From Oncomelania hupensis (Eukaryota; Mollusca; Gastropoda; Littorinimorpha; Pomatiopsidae), in the NCBI GenBank assembly GCA_036898135.1, contig CM072521.1:68606489-68670488 (forward strand): DNA of 64,000 nucleotides, read 5' to 3'. The position numbers and the translations under genes are program-made. The notes below the pieces were generated by a model. The model was given only the letters and a program-made list of their open reading frames with translations. It had not been told where the DNA came from and did not search any database. Position 1 is the first letter of the stretch. Each line of letters opens with the position of its first letter. Below are positions 1-11,155 of the stretch, one piece after another.

Positions 1-432
1 GCAACTCTCCAAATCACTATCAACAACTTTACTCTCTCCCAACAGCGATCTCGGCACACGATTAAATAACCTCTCTCTTTTCTGGAACAATTTGGTATAC
101 TGTAGAAATGACGTAGGCCTACTGCCACCAATCGAACTAAAGATCGTCATCACTGACTTACGTCATTACACATTTCTTCTCCTTCCGGATCGTTCCTTCA
201 AATTTCTACAATTATCCCGAATCTTCGATCGATAGTAAACAAGCCGATTCAGAAGATTCTACAACAATATCGACTAACGGAAATTATCAACGTTATACAA
301 AGCCTCTCCAAACAACAATGCAAACTCAAATCAAAGGTAAATAAACTCCATTATTGAATACTTTGCAAATCGAAACGATTAGATCTATCGTACACGCTTC
401 AGCCATACTATCATTCGCGTTTCAACGTAACA
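1..432 (-). repeat. 3' LTR of Gmr1-like copy 1 (partial)
   Basis: Matches 5032-5452 nearly base for base. It differs by a 6-bp insertion near 114-121 (an extra AGGCCT-type step) and by retaining a 5-bp GTAAC-type stretch at its outer edge that is missing from 5452. It ends in TAACA next to a C-rich tract (433-446), the complement of the polypurine tract. The window starts inside this LTR, so its other boundary is not visible. Confidence 0.9.
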
Positions 433-481
433 TAACCCCCCACTCAAGAAGAAATTTACCTAATTTCTTTCAACAACGTTG

Positions 482-720
482 AAACGTAATGCACAAACAA
501 AGTCCACAATTGAAACTAATTTAAGACTTTCTGAATACTGTAATTGCGCTCAGCTTATCTACACAGAGTCAATGGTTTTCATCTTCAAGTCTATCTGGAT
601 ATTGTCAATGTTCACAGTTCATCCACACAGTCAATGTTCCTTATCTGCAAGTCCTTTTGGATATTGTCAATGTTCACATTCCATCTACACAGTCAATGTT
701 TTTCCATCAGCAAAGAAACG
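482..720 (-). repeat. Degenerate ~63-bp repeats in the 3' non-coding part of Gmr1-like copy 1
   Basis: About three diverged copies of a roughly 63-bp unit (recurring cores TATTGTCAATGTTCACA and CACAGTCAATGTT) lie between the end of the coding region and the polypurine tract. The same repeats occur at 37150-37400 in copy 2, so they belong to the element rather than to the insertion site. Confidence 0.7.
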
Positions 721-769
721 ACGCCCTCGTCAGTTGCGGCTGTCATCGGCCCAGGGTCAAAGACGACGA

Positions 770-2794
770 TCACGTGGGCTTTCCTGGAGTCAGTAAATCC
801 TCCGTTGTCTTCACGCAGTCGACGTTGTCAGCTCCCAGGATGCATTTGCTGGGTCTCACGGTCAGGTTGGCTTCTGCGGGACGGTGGAATAGCTCCCTCA
901 AGGTCTGCAGATGCTCCTTCCAGGTCTGGGTGTGGACTTCATGTTCGACCAAAGTCGTAGAGCCTGGGACATCATTGAGGTTATGGGGAAATTCGCCCAT
1001 AAGGTCCTTGAGCTCCAACTTTTGACCTTCCGTCAAGCTTGGTCCTAGCTTAACATCATTGATGCCTTCTTTGCTATGGAAGTCTCCCAGTTCCAACAGT
1101 TCCTCGCTGTCAAAGCTGTCGTCGGTCACAGCTGCTGTGGCTGCGTGCACAGTCTCTGTTGGCCTTTCCACGTACAGCTTAAGGAGGTTGGCGTGGTATA
1201 TCTTGGAATGCTGGCCGACCTTCACCTTGTAGTCGTTGATCCCCACCACGGTCTCCACTTCGTACGGGCCCTTCCACTGCATCAGCAACTTATTGTGATC
1301 GGTAGGTAGCAGCACCAGCACTTTGTTGCCAGGTTTAAACTTCCTGTTCACAGCCCTACGATCGTAGTAGTGCTTTCCACAGTCTTGGGACTTCTCCAGG
1401 TTTTCTCTGGCTATCTCGAGAGTCTGCTCCAGCTTCTCCCGTAGCTCAAACACGTACTGGTAGCTGTTCTTCACCTCTGGGGTGTCTACTTCTTTCGTCC
1501 ACAGTTCTTTTAGGATGTGCATCGGCCCTCGGATGGTTCTTCCGTACAGCAGCTCAAACGGAGAAAAGCCGGTGGACTCCTGCGGTACTTCTCTGTAGGC
1601 GAAAAGTAAGGCGTTGATGTAGCGATGCCATTGTCTGGGCTGCTCGCTGCACAGTTTCTTCAGGGTGGACTTCAGCGTAGCATTGAACTTTTCAACAAGC
1701 CCGTTGCACATCGGATGGTAGGGTGTCGTAGTCAAATGCCGGATGCTCAGCAGTCTGTTGACCTCCTTCATACAGTCAGAGACGAACTGCGTCCCGAGGT
1801 CTGTCAGAATTTCTTCTTCAGGCACTCCAAGTCTACTGAACATGTCCACCAGTGCCTCTGCTACAGTTTCAGTGTCAATCTTCTTCAGTGGCACTGCTTC
1901 TGGGTACCGAGTCGCATAGTCCACTAAAGTCAGTACCCATCGATGACCTTCTTCACTCGGAGGTCTTATTTCGCCGATTAAGTCTAAGGCCACCCTCTTG
2001 AAAGGTCGGTCGATCAGAGGCATCCTCTGCATAGGCACTTTCGGGACCCTTCCTCGAGGTATGGTCTTCTGGCAAATGTCACATGATCGGCAGAAACGGC
2101 TGACGTCCGCATGAAGTCCTGGCCAGTAGAATACCGCCTGGATTCGGTCTGACGTCTTCTTGATACCTAGGTGACCTCCCATGATTGAGTCATGCGCTAC
2201 TTCCATCACCTGGCGCCTTAGGGGTAACGGTACCAAGACTTGACGTAGTGGTTTCCCTCCGTTGACCCTCGGGTGCTGGAAGATTCGGTACAGGATCTTG
2301 GCCTTCACCTCAAAATAGACCGTACCACTGCCTTTGGTCACGTGGTCTTGGCGGTTCCTGTACTTGTTTAAAGTGCTATCAGCTTCCTGGAGCTGGATCA
2401 GCTTATCTCTGTCCACGATGGCAGCTTTGGAGTTGTCGGCGACCTTCAGTGGTGTAGACACCTTGTCTCTCTTGGCCTGGGCCCTGGTAGTAACAGCACT
2501 GACGATCTCTGGTCGGCAGGGCTGAGCCGGAGTAACCACATTGTCCCGTAGCAGCTCTGTAAGGTCTCCATCGGGAAACGGCAATGGATCCTCCTCCACA
2601 ACTTCGACATGTTGGGTTGAGGCAGGACTCCATTCTGAATCGGGGTCGTCGGGTCGTCTCGCGCCGTCGATATTCCCGATCATCAAATCGTATAGCGGCT
2701 TCTTCAGGCAAACCGCTTCGACTTCGCCTACGTAGAAAGGGGTGTTGACTTGAATCTTTGCAACTGGCGCTCTCACACATTTGCTGTCGGCCAT
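770..2794 (-). pseudogene. Integrase and RT-remnant part of gag-pol, copy 1
   Basis: This is the open stretch downstream of the protease frameshift. It begins at MADSKC, which is mid-protein relative to copy 2, and runs for 674 codons. It contains the HHCC zinc finger (AHDSIMGGHLG ... CRSCDICQ), the integrase core with LDLIG, TDLGTQF and LVEKFN carrying the D, D and E residues, and a C-terminal DNA-binding-like region (HANLLKLYVERP). It then has a pre-RT stretch (LTEGQKLELKDLM) fused directly to the region normally found after the RT catalytic YxDD (TWKEHLQTLRELF). One extra Glu codon lies before ILTDLG compared with copy 2. No RT palm and no RNase H are present. Confidence 0.85.
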
Positions 2795-2804
2795 AAGTGT
2801 CCAT

Positions 2805-3074
2805 TTTGAATCGAGTGAACTGTTCTTTAGCGATTAGGTCTTCTTTGACGATGACCCCACTGCAGCCAGAGTCTCTTAAAACAGTCACTTCATGATTTCC
2901 GACGCGTCCCTTGGAAACAGGCATGTTCTGTACGGTCACAGCTGCGCTGGCGACGACGGGGATGGATTTCCCGTTGGCAAGGAGGAGTTGGCCATCAGTC
3001 ATGCACTCTTGCACGTCCGCAGGGGTAGCTGTGCGCTCGGTCTCACTCGGAAGAATGACGCTCCCGCCGCACAC
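2805..3074 (-). pseudogene. Aspartic protease fragment, copy 1
   Basis: A short open frame between two frameshifts encodes the retropepsin-type active-site stretch VLRDSGCSGVIV. This matches residues 424-435 of copy 2, where it is continuous with gag and integrase. The frame diverges after KEQFT, where copy 2 reads on as GDSKW. Open reading continues out of frame to 2403, but that part is not protease. Confidence 0.7.
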
Positions 3075-4228
3075 TTGATGGTCAGATCTACTGGTTTGCC
3101 GTTGATTGGAGAACCGCCTCTGCCGGTTGCCCGCCGCTGAATTGTCCGTACTGCTCCGCTGTCCGCTACTTTTGTTTTGAGGACAGTTAGCCGCTCTGTG
3201 GTCTGTAGCGTTGCAGGTGAAACAGCCCCTTGAATGCCCTTCCCTGGGAGGAGGCGTGGAGTCTGTCTGTCTCTGGCTCGTCTGGCTCCCTTGGATCTGG
3301 TTCCCATGGTTTCTCCAGTCTTCTGAAAATGTTTCGTCGCGCTGGGTGGCCCCAGGGTTTTCCCATGAGCGATGAGATATCTTTCAGCAGCCTCAGTCAC
3401 ATCTTTAAGCGTCTGCAGCTTTTGTTCTTCTAAGTAGGTCGCTAGGTCCTTGTGACAGGCATTGAGAAATTGTTCTTTCACAATCAGGTCATGGAGACTG
3501 TCGTAAGACTTCATTTCGCCTGATAACTCCACCCACTTGTGTAGATATGACGACAGGCGCTCCACAAACTGCTTTGGCGTCTCGTCTGACTTAGGCCGGC
3601 ATTCACGGAAGCGTTTACGGTAGCCCTTCTCTGTAAAGTTGTAGCACTGCAACAGGGCCTCTTTCAAGACGTCGTAGTTTTTGGCGTCATCGTTCGACAG
3701 TCTGGTGTAAACTTCGAGAGCTTGCCCCGTCAGAAGTGCACTCAGTCGAATTGCCCAGTCTTGAGGTTGCCAGTTAGAGCTTTCAGCGAACCTTTCGAAT
3801 CTCGCCAGATAACTGTCAATCTGGTCCTTCCCGTCGACGAAGGCTGGCAATTTTGGAGCCGTGTTGTCACTGATAACTTGTGGCGCATGCTGTTGTTGCT
3901 GGATGCGCGCCAACTCTAGTTGGAACTGCCGATCAGCTTCTCTTTCCTCACGCCTGCGCTCATCTTCTCTTTCTTGCCGCTGCTGTTCAATTTCCAGACG
4001 CTTCAGTTCAAATTCTCTTTCTTCACGGCGACGCTGCTCTTCTACTTCTAGACGCTTCTGTTCTAGTTCTATTTCTTTTTCTAGACGCTTCTCTTCCAAT
4101 TCTCTTTCTTCTCGGCGACGCTGCTCTTCTAATTCTCGTTCTTGTATTCTCTCCTGGGATTTGACGTACTCCGTCAACTGTTTCCCTTTTAGATTCAGTT
4201 CAACCCCTTTCTGCCAGAAGTCAGCCAT
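2999..4228 (-). pseudogene. gag fragment, copy 1
   Basis: ATG at 4228 gives MADFWQKGVEL, the same start as copy 2. Residues about 20-110 are a highly charged E/R/Q-rich predicted coiled coil. Residues about 125-300 resemble a retrotransposon gag capsid domain (DSYLARFERFAESSNW, AIRLSALLTGQALEVY, TPKQFVERLSSYLHKW). A 2-bp insertion relative to copy 2 near 3308 shifts the frame, so the CCHC knuckle near 3205-3225 is not read in this frame. The coiled-coil segment is longer than in copy 2 because of extra repeat units. Confidence 0.8.
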
Positions 4229-4816
4229 CTTGATGCTTCTGGAAAGTTCTTTTCAAGAAAGTTCTTTTCTGGAAAGTTCTTTTCTGGAAGGTTCTTCTTC
4301 TAGAAAGTTCTTGACTGTAGAGTTCTCTTTTTTTTTCTTTTTCTGGAAAGTTCTTGACTGTGCTGTACCTTTCTAGACTGTTCTAGAACAGCACGCTTTC
4401 TGCAGTAGCGCTGATGCTTGTCACTAGTCGCCTTCGCTGACGCAGGCCCCGCTGTCCTCGTCGTATGCGACGCTGCACCACGCTGGTGTTGATGTATACG
4501 CTCCTGTGCTGAAGTAGACGCGACGTCCGCTCGACGCTCGCTGTAACACTGGCGATGTAGCTCCGAGACTGTCCCTTGACGTAGTCTTGCGGCAGCCACG
4601 TAGTCCCGACTTGTTGTTCGCTCACGAAGCAACTCTTCAGCGACTACACGCCCTTGCAGTCAACCCGAACCTATCGGATGTAGTCCCAGTATGTTGGCCC
4701 CTCTCGACGCAACTCGTTGGCGGCTACCCTCGATGACTGCTTCTCGTAACGTTGACTCGCTTGTTGTAGCAGTTGAACCCTTGGCTATGGCGTGAATCGC
4801 GGCTTGACCCCCAAAA
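4229..4816 (-). promoter_or_regulatory. Leader of copy 1 with primer-binding site and repeated heat-shock-element-like motifs
   Basis: The primer-binding site (4794-4813, minus strand, TGGGGGTCAAGCCGCGAT) lies three bases inside the LTR. The gag-proximal part (4235-4345) is a run of 15-16-bp repeats containing TTCnnGAAnnTTC arrangements, which are inverted pentamers typical of heat-shock elements. There are more units than in copy 2. Two overlapping open frames of 80 and 110 codons cross the leader (4383-4625 and 4300-4632). They match 33331-33573 and 33324-33644 in copy 2, but I see no known domain and treat them as uncertain. Confidence 0.6.
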
Positions 4817-5452
4817 TGTTACACTCAAGTTCGATGTTGGTGTTTTCTATCAGTATCTGATTCAGCCCCGATGCTTGAATTCCTGATAGTTGTGTAACTC
4901 AGATTCGTTTATTCACACAGCCCGTCCAAACAGCATACAATTCACAAAGTCGACGTATGAAGTTTTCCACTTTTATTCAGCACACACCAACAACTGCATA
5001 CAATTCTCAACTCAACTCAACAACTTTCACAGCAACTCTCCAAATCACTATCAACAACTTTACTCTCTCCCAACAGCGATCTCGGCACACGATTAAATAA
5101 CCTCTCTCTTTTCTGGAACAATTTGGTATACTGTAGAAATGACGTACTGCCACCAATCGAACTAAAGATCGTCATCACTGACTTACGTCATTACACATTT
5201 CTTCTCCTTCCGGATCGTTCCTTCAAATTTCTACAATTATCCCGAATCTTCGATCGATAGTAAACAAGCCGATTCAGAAGATTCTACAACAATATCGACT
5301 AACGGAAATTATCAACGTTATACAAAGCCTCTCCAAACAACAATGCAAACTCAAATCAAAGGTAAATAAACTCCATTATTGAATACTTTGCAAATCGAAA
5401 CGATTAGATCTATCGTACACGCTTCAGCCATACTATCATTCGCGTTTCAACA
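4817..5452 (-). repeat. 5' LTR of Gmr1-like copy 1
   Basis: The 636-bp repeat starts TGTTACAC in plus orientation and is homologous to the 615-bp LTRs of copy 2. On the minus strand its first bases read TGTTGAAACG, where copy 2 has TGTTACGTTGAAACG. This fits a 5-bp loss between two GTT steps. An AATAAA-like signal and CRE-like TGACGTA/TACGTCA sites are present in U3, as in copy 2. Confidence 0.88.
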
Positions 5453-6254
5453 TTTTGGCACAGAGAAAATGATTGTTTGGCAAAGGCTTGGGACCTCCCA
5501 CAATAGGAACATAATCTTAACTATTACATAAGTTTGGCTTTGTCAACGACACAGGTGCCACTACGGATGGCAGAGGGAAAATCACCTGGATCCTGTATCA
5601 GCCACTCCTTGAGCCGCTCGTGAGCTAGAAAAGCGCTATATTAAAGCAATAAATAAATAAATAAATAAATGTGGAAGTTTCCTGGTGTTGTTTCATTGGT
5701 ACGTTTTGCGGTCTAATCCACACCTTCACAGTTGTAACAGGTGCAGTCCAAAGTTTGTCCTGTACTGACTTGAATGATTGATTAGTTTAAAGGATTAGGG
5801 TTACACATCGTACATTTCACGTCACAGGTCCTTGTCAATTTTCAGCCCAAAAGTTAAGATTAGAAGCCCCCCCTCCCCCCCCCCCCAATATCTTCTGTCA
5901 AAAATACAGCTTTGATTTAAATCTATACCTTCATTTATGTATGAGTCTACTAAGAAATAACCTCGAGGTTGATTGTAAAAATAGCTCTACAGCGAACGTT
6001 TGCACACTAAGCACAGTTGCTTGTTTACCCAACAAGGAAGAGACGCCTAATCTTCAAAACTAAATGGTGGGTTTGAGTAACGATTGGCCAGTATATCATC
6101 TTTTAATGTGACAACAACGCCATTTTCCAAGTGAACTCACTGTCACAACCACAAACCAACAGCTTTCATATAGTCTGATCCTTTTCACTGACTGATCCAT
6201 TGGTACTGGCGGTTGCTGTCGATGTGTATAGGCCTGTTAGAACACACGGAATGA
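5453..6254. other. Intergenic stretch with a SINE-like tail
   Basis: No coding signal. 5560-5670 ends in AAAAGCGCTATATTAAAGC followed by (AATA)n, a layout typical of a SINE or LINE 3' end. A C-homopolymer lies at 5869-5886. The rest appears unique. Confidence 0.4.
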
Positions 6255-6255
6255 T

Positions 6256-7322
6256 CTTCAAACAGTTGGCAGTATGTGTAGTTAGTTGTAAGAGAACATT
6301 ACCTGGCCTTCCAACAGTTGGCAGTATGTGTAGTTAGTTGTAAGAAAACATTACCTGGCCTTCAAACAGTTGGCAGTATGTGTAGTTAGTAGTAAGAAAA
6401 CATTACCTGGCCTTCCAACAGTTGGCAGTATGTGTAGTTAGTAGTAAGAAAACATTACCTGGCCTTCAAACAGTTGGCAGTATGTGTAGTTAGTAGTAAG
6501 AAAACATTACCTGGCCTTCAAACAGTTGGCAGTATGTGTAGTTAGTAGTAAGAAAACATTACCTGGCCTTCCAACAGTTGGTAGTATGTGTAGTTAGTTG
6601 TAAGAAAACATTACCTGACCTTCCAACAGATGGTAGTATGTGTAGTTAGTTGTAAGAAAACATTACCTGACCTTCCAACAGATGGTAGTATGTGTAGTTA
6701 GTTGTAAGAAAACATTACCTGACCTTCCAACAGTTGGCAGTATGTGTAGTTAGTTGTAAGAGAACATTACCTGGCCTTCAAACAGTTGGCAATATGTGTA
6801 GTTAGTTGTAAGAGAACATTACCTGGCCTTCAAACAGTTGGCAGTATGTGTAGTTAGTTGTAAGAGAACATTACCTGGCCTTCATACAGTTGGCAGTATG
6901 TGTAGTTAGTTGTAAGAAAACATTACCTGGCCTTCCAACAGTTGGTAGTATGTGTAGTTAGTTGTAAGAAAACATTACCTGGCCTTCAAACAGTTGGCAG
7001 TATGTGTAGTTAGTTGTAAGAGAACATTACCTGGCCTTCCAACAGTTGGTAGTATGTGTAGTTAGTTGTAAGAGAACATTACCTGGCCTTCAAACAGTTG
7101 GCAGTATGTGTAGTTAGTTGTAAGAAAACATTACCTGGCCTTCAAACAGTTGGCAGTATGTGTAGTTAGTTGTAAGAGAACATTACCTGGCCTTCCAACA
7201 GTTGGTAGTATGTGTAGTTAGTTGTAAGAAAACATTACCGCCATAATACCTGGCCTTCAGACAGTTGGCAGTATGTGTAGTTAGTTGTAAGAGAACATTA
7301 CCTGGCCTTCAGACAGTTGGCA
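6256..7322. repeat. 52-bp minisatellite, about 20 copies
   Basis: Consecutive 52-bp units with core CAGTTGGCAGTATGTGTAG. Variant positions (GTTGT/GTAGT, AGAGAA/AGAAAA, CTTCAAA/CTTCCAA) recur in blocks of neighbouring units, as expected from local slippage or unequal exchange. One unit near 7231-7250 carries a short insertion. Confidence 0.93.
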
Positions 7323-7472
7323 CTATACAACGCTATGACGTGCAGTAGCGGAGATGGACTGGGGTCGGGAAGATGGGTTGGGGAAAAACCAGAATCCCTA
7401 AATCCCTGGGAATTGGACGGGAATGCGCGAAAAGGTTGTGGGTCAATCCTGTTCCGTGCTGACACAGGCAAA

Positions 7473-7754
7473 ATGGCGGTTATCTATTATTCATGGCTCT
7501 CGCTTTTGATCAGCGTCGTCTGCATCTCGTTAGCACCGCTATATGCTGCTTTCTGTCCATCATCATCATCATTATCAGCAGCAGCAGCAGCAGCAGCAAC
7601 AACAACGTCGTCGGAATCCCAAATTAATTTGGGAAGACAGGAAGAGAGTGGGACAGAAACTTTGAAACATTTGAAACTTTGGAACTTTTTTGAACAGAGA
7701 AATGGAGAGAGACGCTTTGACATTTTATTGCTTTTTTGTCAATATGGCCATTAG
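7473..7754 (+). CDS. Possible short ORF with signal-peptide-like start (weak)
   Basis: An ATG in a fair context (AAAATGG) opens a frame whose first residues read MAVIYYSWLSLLISVVCIS, a hydrophobic stretch resembling a signal peptide. It is followed by Ser/Ala/Thr homopolymer runs encoded by ATC and GCA/AAC microsatellites. The end of the frame runs into a 15-bp minisatellite. The segment near 7611-7700 is also repeated near 15588-15640, so part of it is dispersed repeat. It could be a first exon or chance. I recognise no family. Confidence 0.15.
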   Translation: MAVIYYSWLSLLISVVCISLAPLYAAFCPSSSSLSAAAAAAATTTSSESQINLGRQEESGTETLKHLKLWNFFEQRNGERRFDILLLFCQYGH

Positions 7755-7945
7755 CAATATGGCCATAACAAATATGGCCATTAACAGTCTACCCATTAGC
7801 AATATGGTTATTAGCAATATGACCATTAGCAATATGGTCATTAGCAATATGGCCAATAACAATTTGCCCATTAGCAATATGACCATTAGCAATATGGCCA
7901 TTAACAATTTGCCCATTAGCAGTATGCCCAATAGCAATATCACAG
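7741..7945. repeat. 15-bp minisatellite
   Basis: About 14 copies of AATATGGCCATTAGC with G/T and C/T variants. The unit length is a multiple of three, so both strands stay open over the array (7690-8001 plus, 7725-7943 minus). I regard these frames as spurious. Confidence 0.9.
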
Positions 7946-8393
7946 GGATTCACACACCACGCGCTACCATGCGCGGCACACACACACATTCACACGCATG
8001 ATTCGAACCCCGTAGTCTAATATAGACTTTATACTGAGGACTTGTTGGAAGTGATCCTTGTCCGAGAGTAGACTATTTTACTAATTGCAGTCAATCGCAT
8101 CATTCATTACTGGTCACTTATACTCAAGTTGTTCTTCAAAAACATTTGAAAATCGATCAAAAACCTCTACATACAATTTTACGTCAAGATCAATGAAACG
8201 GCTTTCACCGACATTTACTGATATATATTCATACAAACAAGCCGTCATCATCATTATATTCGTTGAATGAATATTCAATAACATAATATTAGAAATTCCC
8301 TACCTGCGTGAAAAGATGTTTCGTAATCAGATACAAATTTAAGACTCTTTGCTTGGTTATTGTTGCACTTACCAGCATTTTTGTTAGGGAACT

Positions 8394-8846
8394 GTCTTCT
8401 TTGTCTGTTTCTTCTTCTTTGTCTGTTTCTTCATCTTTGTTTCTTCATCTTCTTTGTCTGTTTCTTCATCTTCTTTGTCTGTTTCTTCATCTTCTTTGTC
8501 AGTTTCTTCATCTTCTTTGTCATCTTCTTTGTCAGTTTCTTCATCTTCTTTGTCAGTTTCTTCATCTTCTTTGTCAGTTTCTTCATCTTCTTTGTCTGTT
8601 TCTTCATCTTTGTCTGTTTCTCCATCTTTTTCTTCATTTTTGTCTGTTTCTTCATCTTCGTCTGTTTCTTCATCTTCGTCTGTTTAATCTTCGTCTGTTT
8701 CTTCATCTTCGTCTGTTTCTTCATCTTTGTCTGTTTCTTCATCTTTGTCTGTTTCTTCACCTTCGTCTGTTTCTTCATCTTTGTCTGTTTCTTCATCTTC
8801 GTCTGTTTCTTCACCTTCGTCTGCTTCTTCATCTTCTTTGTCTTGG
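8394..8846. repeat. 18/21-bp pyrimidine-rich minisatellite
   Basis: Alternating 18- and 21-bp units built on TCTGTTTCTTCATCTT. The left half uses the 21-bp form and the right half the 18-bp form. Both lengths keep the frame open, giving Phe/Leu-rich frames on the plus strand and a Lys/Gln/Thr repeat on the minus strand. No start context or non-repeat flank supports coding. Confidence 0.9.
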
Positions 8847-9054
8847 CAGGAACAGGCTTTGGATTAGAACGATAAGTTAATTTGAAGTCCGTTTACTCAT
8901 CTTGGCAAGCTTCACTGTAGTATAGGAAAATTTACAATCGCTGTATGACTGCTAGAGCTCCGTGCTGACACGTCTTGTTGCTTTGACTGCCGAAGCACGA
9001 ATAAAATGGAGAGAGAGAAAGAGAAGGGGGGGGGGGGGGGAGGGGAGAGAGAGT

Positions 9055-9350
9055 TTATGAATGAAGTTGAAGGTCTACACCCATAATTGCGATATGGTAG
9101 AAATGGATAACCATCCAGACCCCCAGCGATTTCAAGGTGTTTTAGCCCTCTTTGACTTCAATGTTTTATGGACTTTAATAAAGATATACTACATAACCAT
9201 CCAAGACAGGAGGAGTGGGGACCTAAGGCAACACTGAACCACCAGAGCAAGCATACTGCTAAAATGGACCGTGAAAATGACCACTTTTTACTTACCCATC
9301 GCGGAATTCGGGACTTGAGTCATCGTTGTGCTTGGCGAGCTGCGTCGAAG
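9055..9350 (-). mobile_element. SINE-B, old copy with an internal 75-bp insertion
   Basis: Homologous to 62944-63178: shared GTCTACACCCA, CAACACTGAACCACCA and CATACTGCTAAAATGGAC blocks, and a degraded tRNA-like head at the right end (minus orientation). Relative to that copy, 75 bp (9118-9192) are inserted, flanked by the 11-bp direct repeat ATAACCATCCA (9107-9117 and 9193-9203). Confidence 0.75.
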
Positions 9351-9353
9351 AAT

Positions 9354-9441
9354 GGATAAGATAAGATAAGATAAGATAAGATAAGATAAGATAAGATAAG
9401 ATAAGATAAAGATGAGATAAAGATGAGATAAAATGAGATAA
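9354..9441. repeat. (GATAA)n microsatellite
   Basis: Pure pentamer ATAAG repeats to about 9409, then degenerate ATAAAGATGAG units. Confidence 0.95.
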
Positions 9442-9666
9442 CCTTATGATCTCTTTCGAGAAATGACATTGTGGTGTACAAACAATCACCTCAAGTATAC
9501 ACATCACAATAACACTAATAATATTAATTGACATTGAAAATAAAACTCCTTTGATGTTACAAATTCAACTGTTGTGCGCCATACAAGTGAACATTGGATT
9601 GGCTACAAATACAAATACGACAACTTTATTATCTTTATGAGAGATTTATGAGAGATCTTTATGAGG

Positions 9667-10801
9667 GATTTTCAACCTCAGAATAATTTGCGAGAAATAC
9701 CTACAGCACCATCAACATCTATATCATGTGTTTGTAGATTTCCAAAAGGCGTTTGACCGAGTCTGGCATGCAGCTCTGTGGGAAACCATGAGAGTGTAAA
9801 ATATCAGCCCTAAAATTATTGAAGTCATCAAAAGCCTGTATGACAAGGATACCAGTGCAGTGCCCACAACAGCACCATCGGAAACTGGTTCAGAACAGCA
9901 ATCGGTGTGCGCCAGGGATGCCTACTCTCTACAACACTCTTCAACATCTTCCTCGAGCGCATCATGTCAGATGCCCTTGCAGATTACGAAGGCACACAAC
10001 CTTCGTTTTGCGGATGACATTAATGGATTGGCTGGAGAGGAACAAGAACTTGAACAGCTGGTACAGATGCTTGACACCACCTCCAGAGCCTATGGAATGG
10101 AAATAAGTGCAGAGAAGACAAAAATGATGACCAACAACAATGGTATCAACACGGACATCAAAGTCCAAGGCCAATCCCTCAACACAGTGCAAGCTTCAAA
10201 TATTTAGGCGCCATTGTATCAGACAATGGGTCCCGAAAGGAAGTCCTCTTCAGGATCGCACAAACAACTGCTGCCCTGACGAGGTTGAAGGTTTGAAAGA
10301 CAGGACCATCAGTCTACATTCTAAGGTAGGATTGCTGCGCTCCCTTATCATCTCCATCTTCCTATAAGCTTGCAAAACATGGACCCTGACAGTAGATCTC
10401 CAACGAAGAATACAAAGCATGGAAATGAGGTGCTTCAGAAGACTTCTGGGCATTTCCTATACTCAGCACATCACCAACGACAAAGTCCGACAGACCATCA
10501 CACAAGCCATTGGACAACACGATGACCTGCTCACAATGATGAAAAAACGTAAACTCCGATGGTATGGCCACGTCACCAGATCATCAGGTCTTGCAAAGAC
10601 CATCCTGCAAGGCACAGTGCAAGGAGGTAGAAGAAGAGGGAGACCGAAAAAGAGGTGGGAGGACAACATTCGAGAATGGACTAGTTTGACACTGAGCGAA
10701 ACCATCAGGGCTGCTGAGGACAGGGAAAGATGGAGTATGCTGGTTAAACGATCATCTGTGGTGCCCCTACGACCTCCGAGTTGCGGGATAGGATAGGATA
10801 A
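9667..10801 (+). mobile_element. RTE-like LINE 3' fragment, copy A
   Basis: Collinear with the longer copy at 30604-31808 from its TTTTCAACCTCAG to the terminal GGATA repeats. Stop codons, small indels and a ~28-bp deletion (near 9990) break the RT frame. The surviving frame 10419-10796 encodes the family's C-terminal tail (KLRWYGHVTRSSG, RRRGRPKKRWEDN). The copy is 5'-truncated. Confidence 0.92.
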
Positions 10802-11021
10802 GACTACGTGGTGTACATAAAACCATCACAAAATGCAGGCGTATAATTTGCATAACAGTGCATACAGGCACAACCACGCACACATCTTGTACAACCGGTT
10901 GAATTTATTACCTGTTAATCAGACGTACAAAATGTTGAATAAAACTGTTTTTAGTTATCAAGGTACGAATCTTAGGCAGTCGGAAGCGCCGGCCAGAAGT
11001 TAGGAGCTAGAAGTGGTGAGC

Positions 11022-11155
11022 TAGCACATGACTTTCATCATAGATGATGCAAAGAGCTCTTGACACAACATGCCTTTCATAGAGCACATGACTTTCATCA
11101 TGGATGATACAAAGAGCTTTTGACACAACACGCCTTTTATACAGCACATGAAGAC
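11022..11155. repeat. ~60-bp direct repeat, two to three copies
   Basis: The block starting AGCACATGACTTTCATCAT recurs at about 11082, and a shorter third start lies near 11142. Confidence 0.8.

Larger units (their letters stand above)
1..5452 (-). mobile_element. Gmr1-like Ty3/Gypsy LTR retrotransposon, copy 1 (decayed, RT-deleted, cut by window start)
   Basis: Reading on the minus strand, the order is 5' LTR (4817-5452), primer-binding site, leader, gag, protease, integrase, short RT remnant, 3' repeats, purine tract and 3' LTR (1-432, continuing off the window). The element is about 90% similar to the copy at 32525-38095 by eye and shares its deletion of the RT core. The coding region is broken by at least two frameshifts, one before the zinc knuckle and one after the protease motif. 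The outer target duplication cannot be checked because the left end lies outside the window. Placement in Ty3/Gypsy rests on the integrase and gag type; Gmr1-like placement rests on integrase preceding the RT remnant. Confidence 0.9.

Noticed and set aside
6256..7322. Regular repeats resembling a CRISPR array
   Set aside because: Units are contiguous with no unique spacers, the DNA is eukaryotic, and no cas genes are present.
8431..8832. 133-residue Lys/Gln/Thr repeat protein on the minus strand
   Set aside because: The frame exists only because the 18/21-bp minisatellite has no stops; there is no non-repeat coding flank.
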